Shown piece by piece: positions 18,767 through 28,054 of a DNA stretch of 39,524 nucleotides (position 1 is its first letter; every line of letters starts with the position of its first letter). The stretch spans positions 1 through 39,524 of the forward strand of contig PFAJ01000015.1 of NCBI GenBank assembly GCA_002773695.1. Reading direction: 5' to 3'. The notes under the pieces were generated by a model that did no database searches, was not told where the DNA came from, and saw only the letters and a list, made by a program, of their open reading frames with translations. Position numbers and translations under genes: made by a program. The DNA comes from Candidatus Doudnabacteria bacterium CG10_big_fil_rev_8_21_14_0_10_41_10. GTDB taxonomy: Bacteria > Patescibacteriota > Doudnabacteria > UBA920 > 2-01-FULL-50-11.

Positions 18767-18829
18767 ATGTCACGGTCAACCGTTATCGTTCCAGTTAACG
18801 CGGTAATATTAAAAAAGAAATCGTTGTAA
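18767..18829 (+). pseudogene. Remnant of the C-terminal end of a CopB-like ATPase gene
   Basis: MSRSTVIVPVNAVILKKKSL* aligns with the CopB C-terminus MSLSTIIVAINAVMLKRKSLS*; DNA similarity is also clear. Confidence 0.8.
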
Positions 18830-18845
18830 CCTTCATTATTATATG

Positions 18846-18875
18846 AAAATACCCTTGTTAGGGTGTTTTTATATT
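18846..18875 (+). terminator. Rho-independent terminator
   Basis: atacccttgttagggtgttttta. Confidence 0.7.
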
Positions 18876-18972
18876 TTGAAATTTTATTAAAATCTATTAT
18901 CAAACCTCTTGACTTTTTTAAAAAAAATTATTAAGTTAGATATTAGTCTAAATAAACATCGGAGGAATAATA

Positions 18973-19146
18973 TTGAAAGGTTATGAAATCAAGATGCCCT
19001 GTCGCGTCATACTCGCTTCATCCAGAGTTTATATCGGCGAAACTATCAGGGTGGGTAGCAGAAAAATTATTTTTGGGATTTCGGAAGTATGCGATCTTTT
19101 CATGCCGGGATCAAAAATAACCGTTGAAATGCTTTGGCCGATTTAA
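18973..19146 (+). CDS. Small ORF (57 aa), unknown; absent from the ORF track
   Basis: TTG start 7 nt after ggagg; LKGYEIKMPCRVILASSRVYIGETIRVGSRKIIFGISEVCDLFMPGSKITVEMLWPI*. Confidence 0.55.
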   Translation: MKGYEIKMPCRVILASSRVYIGETIRVGSRKIIFGISEVCDLFMPGSKITVEMLWPI

Positions 19147-19164
19147 TTCGACGGAGTTACTCGC

Positions 19165-19278
19165 ATGAAACTCAAAATAGACGGTAAAATCGCTGAAGCC
19201 AATGGGAGGTGGATAACCATCACATTCAATTCGTATCAGTATGAGTTTCGGACGATGGGGTCGAAGACTTCAATTTAG
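19165..19278 (+). CDS. Small ORF (37 aa), unknown; absent from the ORF track
   Basis: ATG with ggag upstream; MKLKIDGKIAEANGRWITITFNSYQYEFRTMGSKTSI*. Confidence 0.5.
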   Translation: MKLKIDGKIAEANGRWITITFNSYQYEFRTMGSKTSI

Positions 19279-19435
19279 TCGCGGTGGCGCGGTTCTATCG
19301 CGCTCCTGCGCTTTTTTTTTATCAAAAAATAAACGGCCCACCTGAGCCGTTCGCGACGCGACGAGTCGTAAAGTCGCTATCTATTTTTAATCTCTAACGG
19401 CGTAAACTTGAGCCGTTAACAAAACCGGATTTTTT

Positions 19436-19849
19436 TTATATCATTTCCTCAGTATTTTTTTCAGATCGGAAAAACTTACCAATTTCCTCCGCCAGGTCTT
19501 CCGTGGTTAAAAAAGCTTTCAAAAAGTAAGATTGGATTTTTAGTGCATTTGCCATATCCTTGTTTTGTTTATCCCAAAGGTTGGTCAAAATAATAACCGG
19601 CACATCGGCAATTTGCTTGTCTTCATTTTCACGGACCAGTTTAAGCATTTCAAAACCGTTCATTTCCGGCATAAGCAAATCTAGCACGACCAAGTCGGGT
19701 TTTTCTCCCAAACATTTTTCGAGGCCGACTTTACCGTTGACCGCGTCAATTACGTCATAGCCTTTAGATTTAAGCTTTTTGACGATGATTGACCTCATCA
19801 TTCCATCATCCTCGACCACCAGAACCTTTTTATTATTTTGATTTTCCAT
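19436..19849 (-). CDS. Single-domain response regulator (REC)
   Basis: KKVLVVEDDGMMRSIIVKKLKSKGYDV...DLVVLDLLMPEMNGFEML...PVIILTNL. Confidence 0.93.
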   Translation of the reverse strand: MENQNNKKVLVVEDDGMMRSIIVKKLKSKGYDVIDAVNGKVGLEKCLGEKPDLVVLDLLMPEMNGFEMLKLVRENEDKQIADVPVIILTNLWDKQNKDMANALKIQSYFLKAFLTTEDLAEEIGKFFRSEKNTEEMI

Positions 19850-19917
19850 GGTAGAATATAGTGTTTATATTGTATCACAGATTGATTTATATCAAAAATA
19901 ACGATATATTTATTTAA

Positions 19918-20961
19918 ATGCATAAAATTAATCGAATGGTTTTTAAAGAGTATGATAAACATCGATCGGTCTTTTATTTTGATCGACCTTCTTTGAATTT
20001 AAAAGTTTTTATCGCGATCCACCGAAACAAAACCATTTTTCCTTCTTTTGGGGCTACAAGAATGATGATGTATGCCAATGAGGATGAGGCGCTCAATGAT
20101 GCTTTGCGGCTGTCACGGTTGATGTCTTACAAATCTGCTTTGGCGGGGTTGAATTATGGCGGGGCAAAAGGAGTGATTTTGTTCGACGGCAATCATCCTG
20201 ACAAATCAGAAGTTTTAAAAATATATTCCGATATGGTCAACGAACTGAAAGGAAAATTTATCACCGGGGCAGATGTCGGTCTTAGCCAGGAAGACGTTCA
20301 ACTAATGACTAGAAATAGTCCATATTTTGTTGGGACAAAAAATAAACCCGAAAAATGCACCGCATTGGGGATTGTTAAGGGCATTGAAGTTTGCTTAAAA
20401 CAGGTTTTTGGTAAAGGATTTATTTCTGACCATACTTTTGCAATTCAAGGGTTAGGCAAGGTAGGTTTGGATTTGTTAGGTTTGATTTATAATCAAGCTG
20501 GTAAAATTTATGTTTCGGATATATCATCAGAAAAAATTGAAGTTGCAAAAAATTTGTATCCGAACATTGTTCCGGTCCCCGTAGAAGATATTTTTAAGTT
20601 GGAGATAGATGTTTTTTGTCCGTGTGCGCTAGCACATGCGATTAGTCCAAAAATGATAGCCGAATTGAAATGCAAGATAGTCGCCGGTGGTGCTAACAAT
20701 CAGTTGTTTAATCAAGAGGTTGGAGATGCATTATTCAGTAAGGGTATTTTGTATGCCCCAGACTATGTGATAAACAGTGGCGGTTTGATCAGCGTTGCTG
20801 ATGAGTATGAAAATCGTTTTAAGAATGAAAATCATATTGAAAAAAAATTGGAACATATTAAATCGGTTCTGGAAACAATTTTTGAACAAAGCCAAACCCA
20901 AAACCTGGCGACTAACCGGGTGGCGGATCGGTTAGCTGAGGATATTTTTAATAATCACTAA
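19918..20961 (+). CDS. Leu/Glu/Phe/Val dehydrogenase family protein
   Basis: SALAGLNYGGAKGVI; ITGADVGLSQEDV; FAIQGLGKVG; IVAGGANNQL. Confidence 0.92.
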   Translation: MHKINRMVFKEYDKHRSVFYFDRPSLNLKVFIAIHRNKTIFPSFGATRMMMYANEDEALNDALRLSRLMSYKSALAGLNYGGAKGVILFDGNHPDKSEVLKIYSDMVNELKGKFITGADVGLSQEDVQLMTRNSPYFVGTKNKPEKCTALGIVKGIEVCLKQVFGKGFISDHTFAIQGLGKVGLDLLGLIYNQAGKIYVSDISSEKIEVAKNLYPNIVPVPVEDIFKLEIDVFCPCALAHAISPKMIAELKCKIVAGGANNQLFNQEVGDALFSKGILYAPDYVINSGGLISVADEYENRFKNENHIEKKLEHIKSVLETIFEQSQTQNLATNRVADRLAEDIFNNH

Positions 20962-22485
20962 ATGTTGTCGGAAACTTTTCCAAAAGATTTGCAAAATCCG
21001 GTAAATTTGATTGCTCAATTACAAAAACAACCTGAAAAATACTGGCAGGAACGTGGTTTTCTAATGGCAAAGGATTTATTTTGGCAAAAAACTCAACGTG
21101 TCCCCGCTTATAAAAAGTTTTTAGCCGGTCGCAATATTAATCTAAAATTACCTGATACGGTTAGTGATTTTGATAAAATTCCCCCGGTAGATAAAGATAA
21201 TTATTTAAGAAAATATAAAAGAAGTGATTTGTGCTGGGACGGTAATTTTTCAAACCAACATTGGGTGATTTCCACTACCTCTGGTTCTACCGGTAAACCT
21301 TATTATTTTCCCAGACAGGATTTTCAAGACCAACAGTACGCGGTCACTGCAGAACTATATCTTCGGACAAATTTTGAGATCCATAAAAAAAGCACTTTAT
21401 ATATAGTGGCGTTTCCGATGGGGGCTTGGATTGGCGGGCTATTTACTTATCAGGCATTAAAAAATCTTTCCAAAAGAGGCGATTACAGGCTAAGCATTAT
21501 CACTCCCGGTATTAGTACCGCGGACGTTTTAAATGCTTTGCAAAATTTAGGCAAAGATTTTGACCAGGTTATCATCGGCAGTTACGCTCCGTTTTTAAAA
21601 GATATTCTAGACGAAGGGGATCGATTGGGACTGGATTGGAAACAGTATAATTTGGGTTTTGTATTTTCCGCTGAAGGATTTAGTGAGGACTTTCGTGACT
21701 ATGTGGCAAAAAAGACCGGAATTGATAATATTTTTAAAAAAACTCTGAATCATTACGGAACGGTGGATATGGGGACAATGTCTTACGAAACTCCGCTCGC
21801 AATACTTGTTCGAAGGCTTGCTTTAAAAAACCAGAATATTTTTCGCAGGCTTTTCCCCAAAGCCTCAAAATTACCAACTTTAACCCAATATATTCCAGAG
21901 CAGTTTTATTTTGAAGAAGTCGAGGGAAGACTCCTCTGCTCATCGTTTAGCGGTTTACCTTTGGTACGTTATGATTTGAAAGATTCCGGCGGGGTTATTG
22001 GCCTGGAAGAAGTAAAAGAAATTTTTTTGAAAGAAGGGATAGATCTTTCAAATGAAGTTAAGCTCGCTGGAATCTCCGACACTATATGGAACATACCTTT
22101 TGTTTATGTTTACGAACGGACCGATTTTTCAGTTAGTTTTTTTGCTTTCCAAGTCTACCCGGAAACCATCCGAAAAGCGCTTATGGAGGATAAAGCAAGA
22201 GAGTACACTACAGGGAAGTTTACGATGCTGGTTCGGGAAAATGAACAAATGGATCAAGTTTTACAGATAAATATTGAACTTAAAAAAGGGTTTTCAGAGT
22301 CAAACGAAACGGTAAAAGCGTTAACCGAAGAAATTACAAATATATTAACAGCCGAAAATTCTGAATACCGAAAAACGAAAGAAATGTATCCGGAAAAAAC
22401 CGTTCCCGAGATCATATTGTGGCCTTATGAACATGAAAATTTTTTTAAGAGAGGAGTGAAACAAAAATGGATAAAAAACCGATAA
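20962..22485 (+). CDS. PaaK/CapK-like adenylate-forming enzyme
   Basis: STTSGSTGKPYYFPR P-loop-like motif; GLPLVRYDLKDSGGVI. Confidence 0.82.
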   Translation: MLSETFPKDLQNPVNLIAQLQKQPEKYWQERGFLMAKDLFWQKTQRVPAYKKFLAGRNINLKLPDTVSDFDKIPPVDKDNYLRKYKRSDLCWDGNFSNQHWVISTTSGSTGKPYYFPRQDFQDQQYAVTAELYLRTNFEIHKKSTLYIVAFPMGAWIGGLFTYQALKNLSKRGDYRLSIITPGISTADVLNALQNLGKDFDQVIIGSYAPFLKDILDEGDRLGLDWKQYNLGFVFSAEGFSEDFRDYVAKKTGIDNIFKKTLNHYGTVDMGTMSYETPLAILVRRLALKNQNIFRRLFPKASKLPTLTQYIPEQFYFEEVEGRLLCSSFSGLPLVRYDLKDSGGVIGLEEVKEIFLKEGIDLSNEVKLAGISDTIWNIPFVYVYERTDFSVSFFAFQVYPETIRKALMEDKAREYTTGKFTMLVRENEQMDQVLQINIELKKGFSESNETVKALTEEITNILTAENSEYRKTKEMYPEKTVPEIILWPYEHENFFKRGVKQKWIKNR

Positions 22486-24683
22486 TTTATGATCCAAAAA
22501 CGGAAACGCTGGAATCATTTAAACAATCGCGCCACATTTCAGAGATTGTTGACCAGTATCGAGAAATGGTTTACGAGCTTTATTCGGTACGGTTTCCAGA
22601 ATCCCGGCTAGATCCTGAAATAAAAACCAAGCAACAACAATTTTACAGCGAGCATTTAGAAAATGCTTTATCTGAATTGGCAGGGGTATGGTTTTATTTT
22701 CCTTGGAATCAAAAATTGGTTCATTATTTAAAAGAGGATTTACATCAAGAGCTGCGAACCGCAAGAAATAAAAATATTGTCACTAAAGCCGAGCAGGAAA
22801 AACTGTACGATTCAACAATTGGGATAGCCGGATTGAGCGTTGGGAGTCACGCGGCGTTAACTTTGGCTTTGTCGGGGATTGGAAAAAGAATGAAACTGGC
22901 TGATCCTGACAATATTTCCGGTTCGAATCTAAATCGAGTACGCAAAGGATTTGGGACAGTCGGTAAAAACAAAGCTTTGCTCACGGCACAGGATATATAC
23001 GAAATCAATCCTTATATGGAAATTGAGATTTTTGAGGAAGGAGTTAATATTGAAAATATCAACAGATTTTTTAATGATCCAACAAAGTTGGATTTATTGG
23101 TTGAGGAGGTTGATGATTTGAGATTGAAGATTTTGTTGAGAGAACAGGCAAAAAAGGAAAACGCTCCGGTAGTTATGGCGACCGATAACGGCGACAATGT
23201 TATTGTTGACATAGAGCGATATGATTTGAACAGCGGTACAAAACTGTTTAATGGTTTGGCTGGTGATATAAATTATCATGATTTTAAAAATTTATCACAA
23301 CGAGAGTTGCCAAAATTATCCACTTTGATTGCTGGAAAAGATTTGGTAGTTCCTAAAATGCAGGACTCTTTGTTAGAAGTTGGCAAGACTCTCTATTCAT
23401 GGCCTCAGCTTGGACTGGCCGCAACTTTATCCGGAGTTGCGGTTGCTTATGTCGCAAAAAAGATATTGCTAAATGAACGAATTCGGGATGGAAAATTGGA
23501 GATTAATTTGGATTCGATTTTTGATCCAGAATACAATTTTCCTGATAAAATAAAATACCGACAACAAAAAATACAAAATTTTCATAAACAAATAGGTATG
23601 GTTGATGATTTATTTGGGTTGTTGCAGGAAATTATTCACAATTCAGTAAATGCCCCGTCAGGTGACAATACCCAGCCGTGGCGTTTTGAATTGGGTAAAA
23701 ATTTCATAAATTTATATAATTTTCCAGATCGTGATAATCCAGTGTTAAACTATGAACAAAGCGGCTCGTATATTGCCCACGGTTGCTTACTTGAGAATTT
23801 ACGATTAAACTGTTTATATGGTGGTTATGAGCCTGAGATCAAACTTTTTCCGGACATCAAACAGCCAAATTTGGTAGCAACGGTAAGTCTGAAAGAAAAA
23901 ACCGAAACTCGAGATGAATTACAAAGTTATATAAAAGATCGTCATACTAATCGGCGGCCATACAATAATCAACCTCTTACCGAGAAACAAAAAACCGAAA
24001 TTAAAAATTGTGTTTTGGAACTGGGATTGGAAGATGGTTATCAGGTTAAGATTGTGGCAGATGAAAAAGAAGTTTATCAACTAGCAAAGACCGCAGCGTC
24101 GGTTGAAGAAGTTATTTTAGAGAATAAAACTACCCACCGATTATTTTTTGATGATATTGTTTGGACCAAAAGAAAAGAGAGCAAGGTGAAATCTGGTTTA
24201 TATCTAGCCACCATGGAATTCGCAGTCCCGCAAAAAGTATTTTTTTGGCTAGCAAGCCACTGGCCGATTATGAAATTGATGAATAGGTTTGGACTATCAC
24301 GATTTATAGCCCGGGAAGACACAAAACTTTACGCAAAAAGTTCAGCGATTTGCGGTGTAGTAATCCCTAGAACCACTCCTGAATCTTATATAAACGCCGG
24401 AAGGATTTTACAAAGAGTTTGGTTAAAGACGGTGAAATTGGGGTTAGCCCTTCATCCTGTGAGCGCTTTGCCATTTGCCGCTAGAAGAGCGCAAGGTTCC
24501 GGTTCAGAAGTTTTTAACAGTTTACATAGAGAGAAAATAACAAAAAATTACGGAGAGCAACTTTCTTTATTTAAAATAACCACAGAATTTGTTGGAATGG
24601 TTTTTCGAGTAGGTTTTGCACAACCTCCTAGCGCAGTTTGCTCAAAAAAAGAAGCACAAATAAAAATAATCTCTGAAAAATAA
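22467..24683 (+). CDS. ThiF/E1-like adenylyltransferase fused to nitroreductase domain
   Basis: TIGIAGLSVGSHAALTLALSGIGKRMKLADPDNISGSNLNR; C-terminal EIIHNSVNAPSGDNTQPWRFE and RHTNRRPYNNQPLT. Confidence 0.9.
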   Translation: MDKKPIIYDPKTETLESFKQSRHISEIVDQYREMVYELYSVRFPESRLDPEIKTKQQQFYSEHLENALSELAGVWFYFPWNQKLVHYLKEDLHQELRTARNKNIVTKAEQEKLYDSTIGIAGLSVGSHAALTLALSGIGKRMKLADPDNISGSNLNRVRKGFGTVGKNKALLTAQDIYEINPYMEIEIFEEGVNIENINRFFNDPTKLDLLVEEVDDLRLKILLREQAKKENAPVVMATDNGDNVIVDIERYDLNSGTKLFNGLAGDINYHDFKNLSQRELPKLSTLIAGKDLVVPKMQDSLLEVGKTLYSWPQLGLAATLSGVAVAYVAKKILLNERIRDGKLEINLDSIFDPEYNFPDKIKYRQQKIQNFHKQIGMVDDLFGLLQEIIHNSVNAPSGDNTQPWRFELGKNFINLYNFPDRDNPVLNYEQSGSYIAHGCLLENLRLNCLYGGYEPEIKLFPDIKQPNLVATVSLKEKTETRDELQSYIKDRHTNRRPYNNQPLTEKQKTEIKNCVLELGLEDGYQVKIVADEKEVYQLAKTAASVEEVILENKTTHRLFFDDIVWTKRKESKVKSGLYLATMEFAVPQKVFFWLASHWPIMKLMNRFGLSRFIAREDTKLYAKSSAICGVVIPRTTPESYINAGRILQRVWLKTVKLGLALHPVSALPFAARRAQGSGSEVFNSLHREKITKNYGEQLSLFKITTEFVGMVFRVGFAQPPSAVCSKKEAQIKIISEK

Positions 24684-26375
24684 ATGGAAATTTTTGCGAA
24701 TTTAGATCTGTTTACAGTAGGTTTAACCGTAACCGGGATTGGGGTTTTGGGTTTTTTGGTTTGGTTAACTAACCGTCGGAGTATTACGAATCGGACTTTT
24801 TTTGCTTTTTCTGTGATTACAGTTAGTTGGGGGATTATAAATTATTTAAATTATCAAACCGCCTCCCCGATGGACACTTTATGGCTTTTGAGGATTGTAT
24901 TATTTTTTGCTGTGTTACAAGCCTTTACTCTGTTTCAGTTTATTTATGTTTTTCCTTTGGAACAAGGAAATTTTTCTAAGGCCTATAAATATGGGCTTGT
25001 CCCATTGGTAATTTTTACAGCAATACTGACCCTCACACCAGCGGTGCTTAAAGAAGTCTTGGAAATTTCTTCCACCGGTGGAGCGACCAGAGTACGCAAT
25101 GGAGTTGGTATCGGTTTGTTTGGGTTGGTTAGTGTTGGGTTAGTTTTAGACGGACTTTTAACTTTATACAAGAAAATCCGCATTGCTGTCGGCGTGCAAA
25201 AATCCCAGCTAAAAACTATTGCTTATGGTGTTTCTATTACTTTCGCTTTGATTATCTTTTTTAACTTTTTTCTGCCGGCATTTTTGGACAACGCTCTTTT
25301 TATCCCTTTCGGCGCGGTTTTTATTTTACCTCTAATTCTTTTTACTTATCATGCAATCATTCAACATCATTTTTTGAACGTGAAGGTAATAACTGTAGAA
25401 GTGTTAATAATGGTTTTAGCGGTAACATCTTTCCTTGATGTTTTAATTTCTGAAAGCTTAATCGAGGTTTTGATAAGGGTGGTGACATTTATTTTAGTTT
25501 TAGTTATTGGAGTTTTGTTGATTAAAGGGGTTTTAAAAGAAATTAAACAAAAAAATGAATTGCAAGTTCTTAGCATAAAACTTAAAAGTGCCAACGAGAA
25601 ACTAAAAGAATTGGACCAAGCGCGGGCGGAGTTTATTTCTGTTGTCTCACACCAACTTCGTACGCCGCCCGCCACCCTCAAATGGTATTTAGCCGCTTTG
25701 TTAAGTGGAGATTTCGGGAAAGTCACAGCCGAGCAACTCGATGCCTTGCAAAAAGCCAACATCACCAACAACAATCTTATCTCATTAATAGAGGATATGT
25801 TGAATGTCTCTCGTATCGAGCGTGGTCGGATGGAGTTTGATTTTGTAAAAGGTGATTTAAACAAGCTAATCGAAAGTGTGATTGTTCAGCTAAAACCGCC
25901 GGCAGACGATAAAAAAATAGGTTTGGTTTATAAAAAACCGAAAAAATCTTTACCGGAAGTAGTGATGGACGGTGAAAAGGTAAAGCAGGTAGTAAACAAT
26001 TTGATTGATAATGCTATTAAATATTCGAAATCGGGCAGCATTACAATCGAACTTTCACAAACTAACGAACAAGCGAAGGTTCGAGTTACGGACACCGGTA
26101 AAGGAATTGACCAAAAAGAATTAGAAAATATTTTTTCTAAATATGGCCGGGGAAAAGATTCTAAAAAATACGCTACTGGTTTGGGTTTGGGTTTGTATGT
26201 TGCCAAAATAGTAATAGAACAGCACGAAGGAAAAATTTGGGTGGAAAGTCCGGGACGGGGGAAAGGTTCAACGTTCGCTTTCACCTTACCGATGAAAGTC
26301 GGGGCAAGAGCGGAGAAAAAAGTTTTTAACATGGCTCAAAAAAGCAATTTAACAAAAAAACAACCTTCTGGTTGA
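24684..26375 (+). CDS. Histidine kinase with multi-TM N-terminal sensor
   Basis: About 8 hydrophobic segments, then FISVVSHQLRTPPATLKWYL, VNNLIDNAIKYS, VTDTGKGI, GLGLGLYVAKIV. Confidence 0.95.
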   Translation: MEIFANLDLFTVGLTVTGIGVLGFLVWLTNRRSITNRTFFAFSVITVSWGIINYLNYQTASPMDTLWLLRIVLFFAVLQAFTLFQFIYVFPLEQGNFSKAYKYGLVPLVIFTAILTLTPAVLKEVLEISSTGGATRVRNGVGIGLFGLVSVGLVLDGLLTLYKKIRIAVGVQKSQLKTIAYGVSITFALIIFFNFFLPAFLDNALFIPFGAVFILPLILFTYHAIIQHHFLNVKVITVEVLIMVLAVTSFLDVLISESLIEVLIRVVTFILVLVIGVLLIKGVLKEIKQKNELQVLSIKLKSANEKLKELDQARAEFISVVSHQLRTPPATLKWYLAALLSGDFGKVTAEQLDALQKANITNNNLISLIEDMLNVSRIERGRMEFDFVKGDLNKLIESVIVQLKPPADDKKIGLVYKKPKKSLPEVVMDGEKVKQVVNNLIDNAIKYSKSGSITIELSQTNEQAKVRVTDTGKGIDQKELENIFSKYGRGKDSKKYATGLGLGLYVAKIVIEQHEGKIWVESPGRGKGSTFAFTLPMKVGARAEKKVFNMAQKSNLTKKQPSG

Positions 26376-26393
26376 TAGGCTGTTTTCTTGTTG

Positions 26394-26813
26394 TTATTTA
26401 GGATTTATTAACTTGCCTTCTTTTACCCCCGCTCGTTTTGGCTGTACAATCTTTTGGATTCTTTCAATAAATTCGTCCGGGTCGATACTTTTGTGAAAAT
26501 AATCTACTACCCATTTTTCTTTCGCCCATTGTTCGCCTTCACGAGAAAGATCTTCGTTGGTTAGAAATATGATAGGGATATCTTTCGTCGGCTCTTCTTC
26601 GTGGAGACGCCTGGCGACCGCAAATCCATCTTCGTTGGGCATGCGAATATCAAGCAGTATTAAAGCCGGCTGTAACCGTCTGGCGATTTCTCTTCCGGTG
26701 GGGGAATCGTTAGCATACAATACTTCGTATCCCGCCTTGGAAAGTTTTGCTCCCATAAGCCGTTGAATTACCGGATCGTCGTCGATTAGTAGAATGTGAT
26801 GTTTTGACTCCAT
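26394..26813 (-). CDS. Single-domain response regulator (REC)
   Basis: HHILLIDDDPVIQRLMGAKLSKAGYEV...ALILLDIRMPNEDGFAV...PIIFLTNE. Confidence 0.94.
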   Translation of the reverse strand: MESKHHILLIDDDPVIQRLMGAKLSKAGYEVLYANDSPTGREIARRLQPALILLDIRMPNEDGFAVARRLHEEEPTKDIPIIFLTNEDLSREGEQWAKEKWVVDYFHKSIDPDEFIERIQKIVQPKRAGVKEGKLINPK

Positions 26814-27055
26814 ATAATTTATTATTTCTGACAGAATTCCCCCGCGGTTTATTTTGGGTATCGGTATTTAATAATAGTATATATCGAAAATTAATCGTTT
26901 TCAATAGCTTTTAGTGTAAAAATATGCAAATAATTTTTATCGAGATGGGCATTATTTTTTTGGCGATTTCTTAGTGTTATTTAACAATCTGATACCGCCC
27001 TATTAATTTTTCAGATGATTTGATATAATTCATTATATTAGTAATAAGTAATTTT

Positions 27056-27712
27056 ATGAACAAAATTGCTGGGATAGTTATCGCAATCATTATAGTGATT
27101 GCGGGTGGTTTATTGATTTTAAACTTTAATAGTTCGACAGTAGATGATAATTCAATGATGGGAGGAGAGAGTGATCCGACTGAAAAATTACCAACCGATG
27201 CGCAGTTTACGCTCGACGCAGAAAGCTCAACTCTCACTTGGTCAGCATCAAGAATTGTAGGGGAGTCTCACACAGGGACAGTCGATATTGCTCGTGGAAG
27301 AGTCGTGCGTCAAGATGGAGAATTTATTGGTGGCGAATTTGTGTTTGATATGAATACAATTTCGGAGAGTAAAGATAACCAGATTTTTCTGAAAGACGTA
27401 AAGTCAGATGATTTTTTTGGAGTTGAACAATTTCCAACCGCCGATCTGGTAATCACCAGTATCGTGCCCGCAAGCGATTCAAGTTTTGCGGTAACTGGCG
27501 AATTGACCATTCGTGGCATCACCAACGAGATTTCGTTTACGGCCGACACTTCATTTTCCAAAGGGATACTTTTAGCTGAGGCCAATTTCGAAATCAACCG
27601 GACACGTTGGGGAATTGTGTTTGATTCGGGAACGTTTTTTGCGAATCTTGGAGATGAAGCGATTAAAGACGAAATACAGTACGAGTTGGATTTGGTGTTT
27701 ACTCAAAATTAG
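27056..27712 (+). CDS. YceI-family protein, membrane anchored
   Basis: FTLDAESSTLTWSASRIVGESHTGTVDIARG...GGEFVFDMNTI...KSDDFFGVEQFPTADLVIT...GELTIRGIT. Confidence 0.92.
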   Translation: MNKIAGIVIAIIIVIAGGLLILNFNSSTVDDNSMMGGESDPTEKLPTDAQFTLDAESSTLTWSASRIVGESHTGTVDIARGRVVRQDGEFIGGEFVFDMNTISESKDNQIFLKDVKSDDFFGVEQFPTADLVITSIVPASDSSFAVTGELTIRGITNEISFTADTSFSKGILLAEANFEINRTRWGIVFDSGTFFANLGDEAIKDEIQYELDLVFTQN

Positions 27713-28054
27713 TCGAACGGGACAAGGCGCTTTCTATATAGCAGACGTTTTTAATATTTTCTTACAATAAACCTCGCGTGAATTGCATGTGGTAGTAATT
27801 AAGATGTTTGTTTTTCCTCCCGGCAATGAGTTTATTCGCAAGCACGGGTTTCAGTTTTGTGGAGAAAGATACAGAAGACCCGAAGATTCTGGGACGCGCG
27901 AAGCGCGACCTTATGTCTCTAAAATACGCTCGGGCGAGGCGGCAAAAAAAATAGGTTTGAGGAAATGAATTCCCGCTCCACACTTGCTTTTGGTTGCCAG
28001 CGGACAAAAATAATAGAAACTTCTTACACATTGTAAAAATGTTATCTTGTTTAC

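Noticed and set aside
25367-25864. 165-aa minus-strand ORF within the histidine kinase
   Set aside because: Antisense to conserved HisKA/TM regions.
27783-27968. 61-aa ORF upstream of the ART/HD gene
   Set aside because: No convincing SD, no family resemblance, contains an intergenic hairpin (acgcgcgaagcgcg-like).
28030-28037. attgtaaa as another site of the ggtttacaat regulator
   Set aside because: Only an 8-mer match (reverse complement of tttacaat) in AT-rich DNA; too weak to link the two genes.
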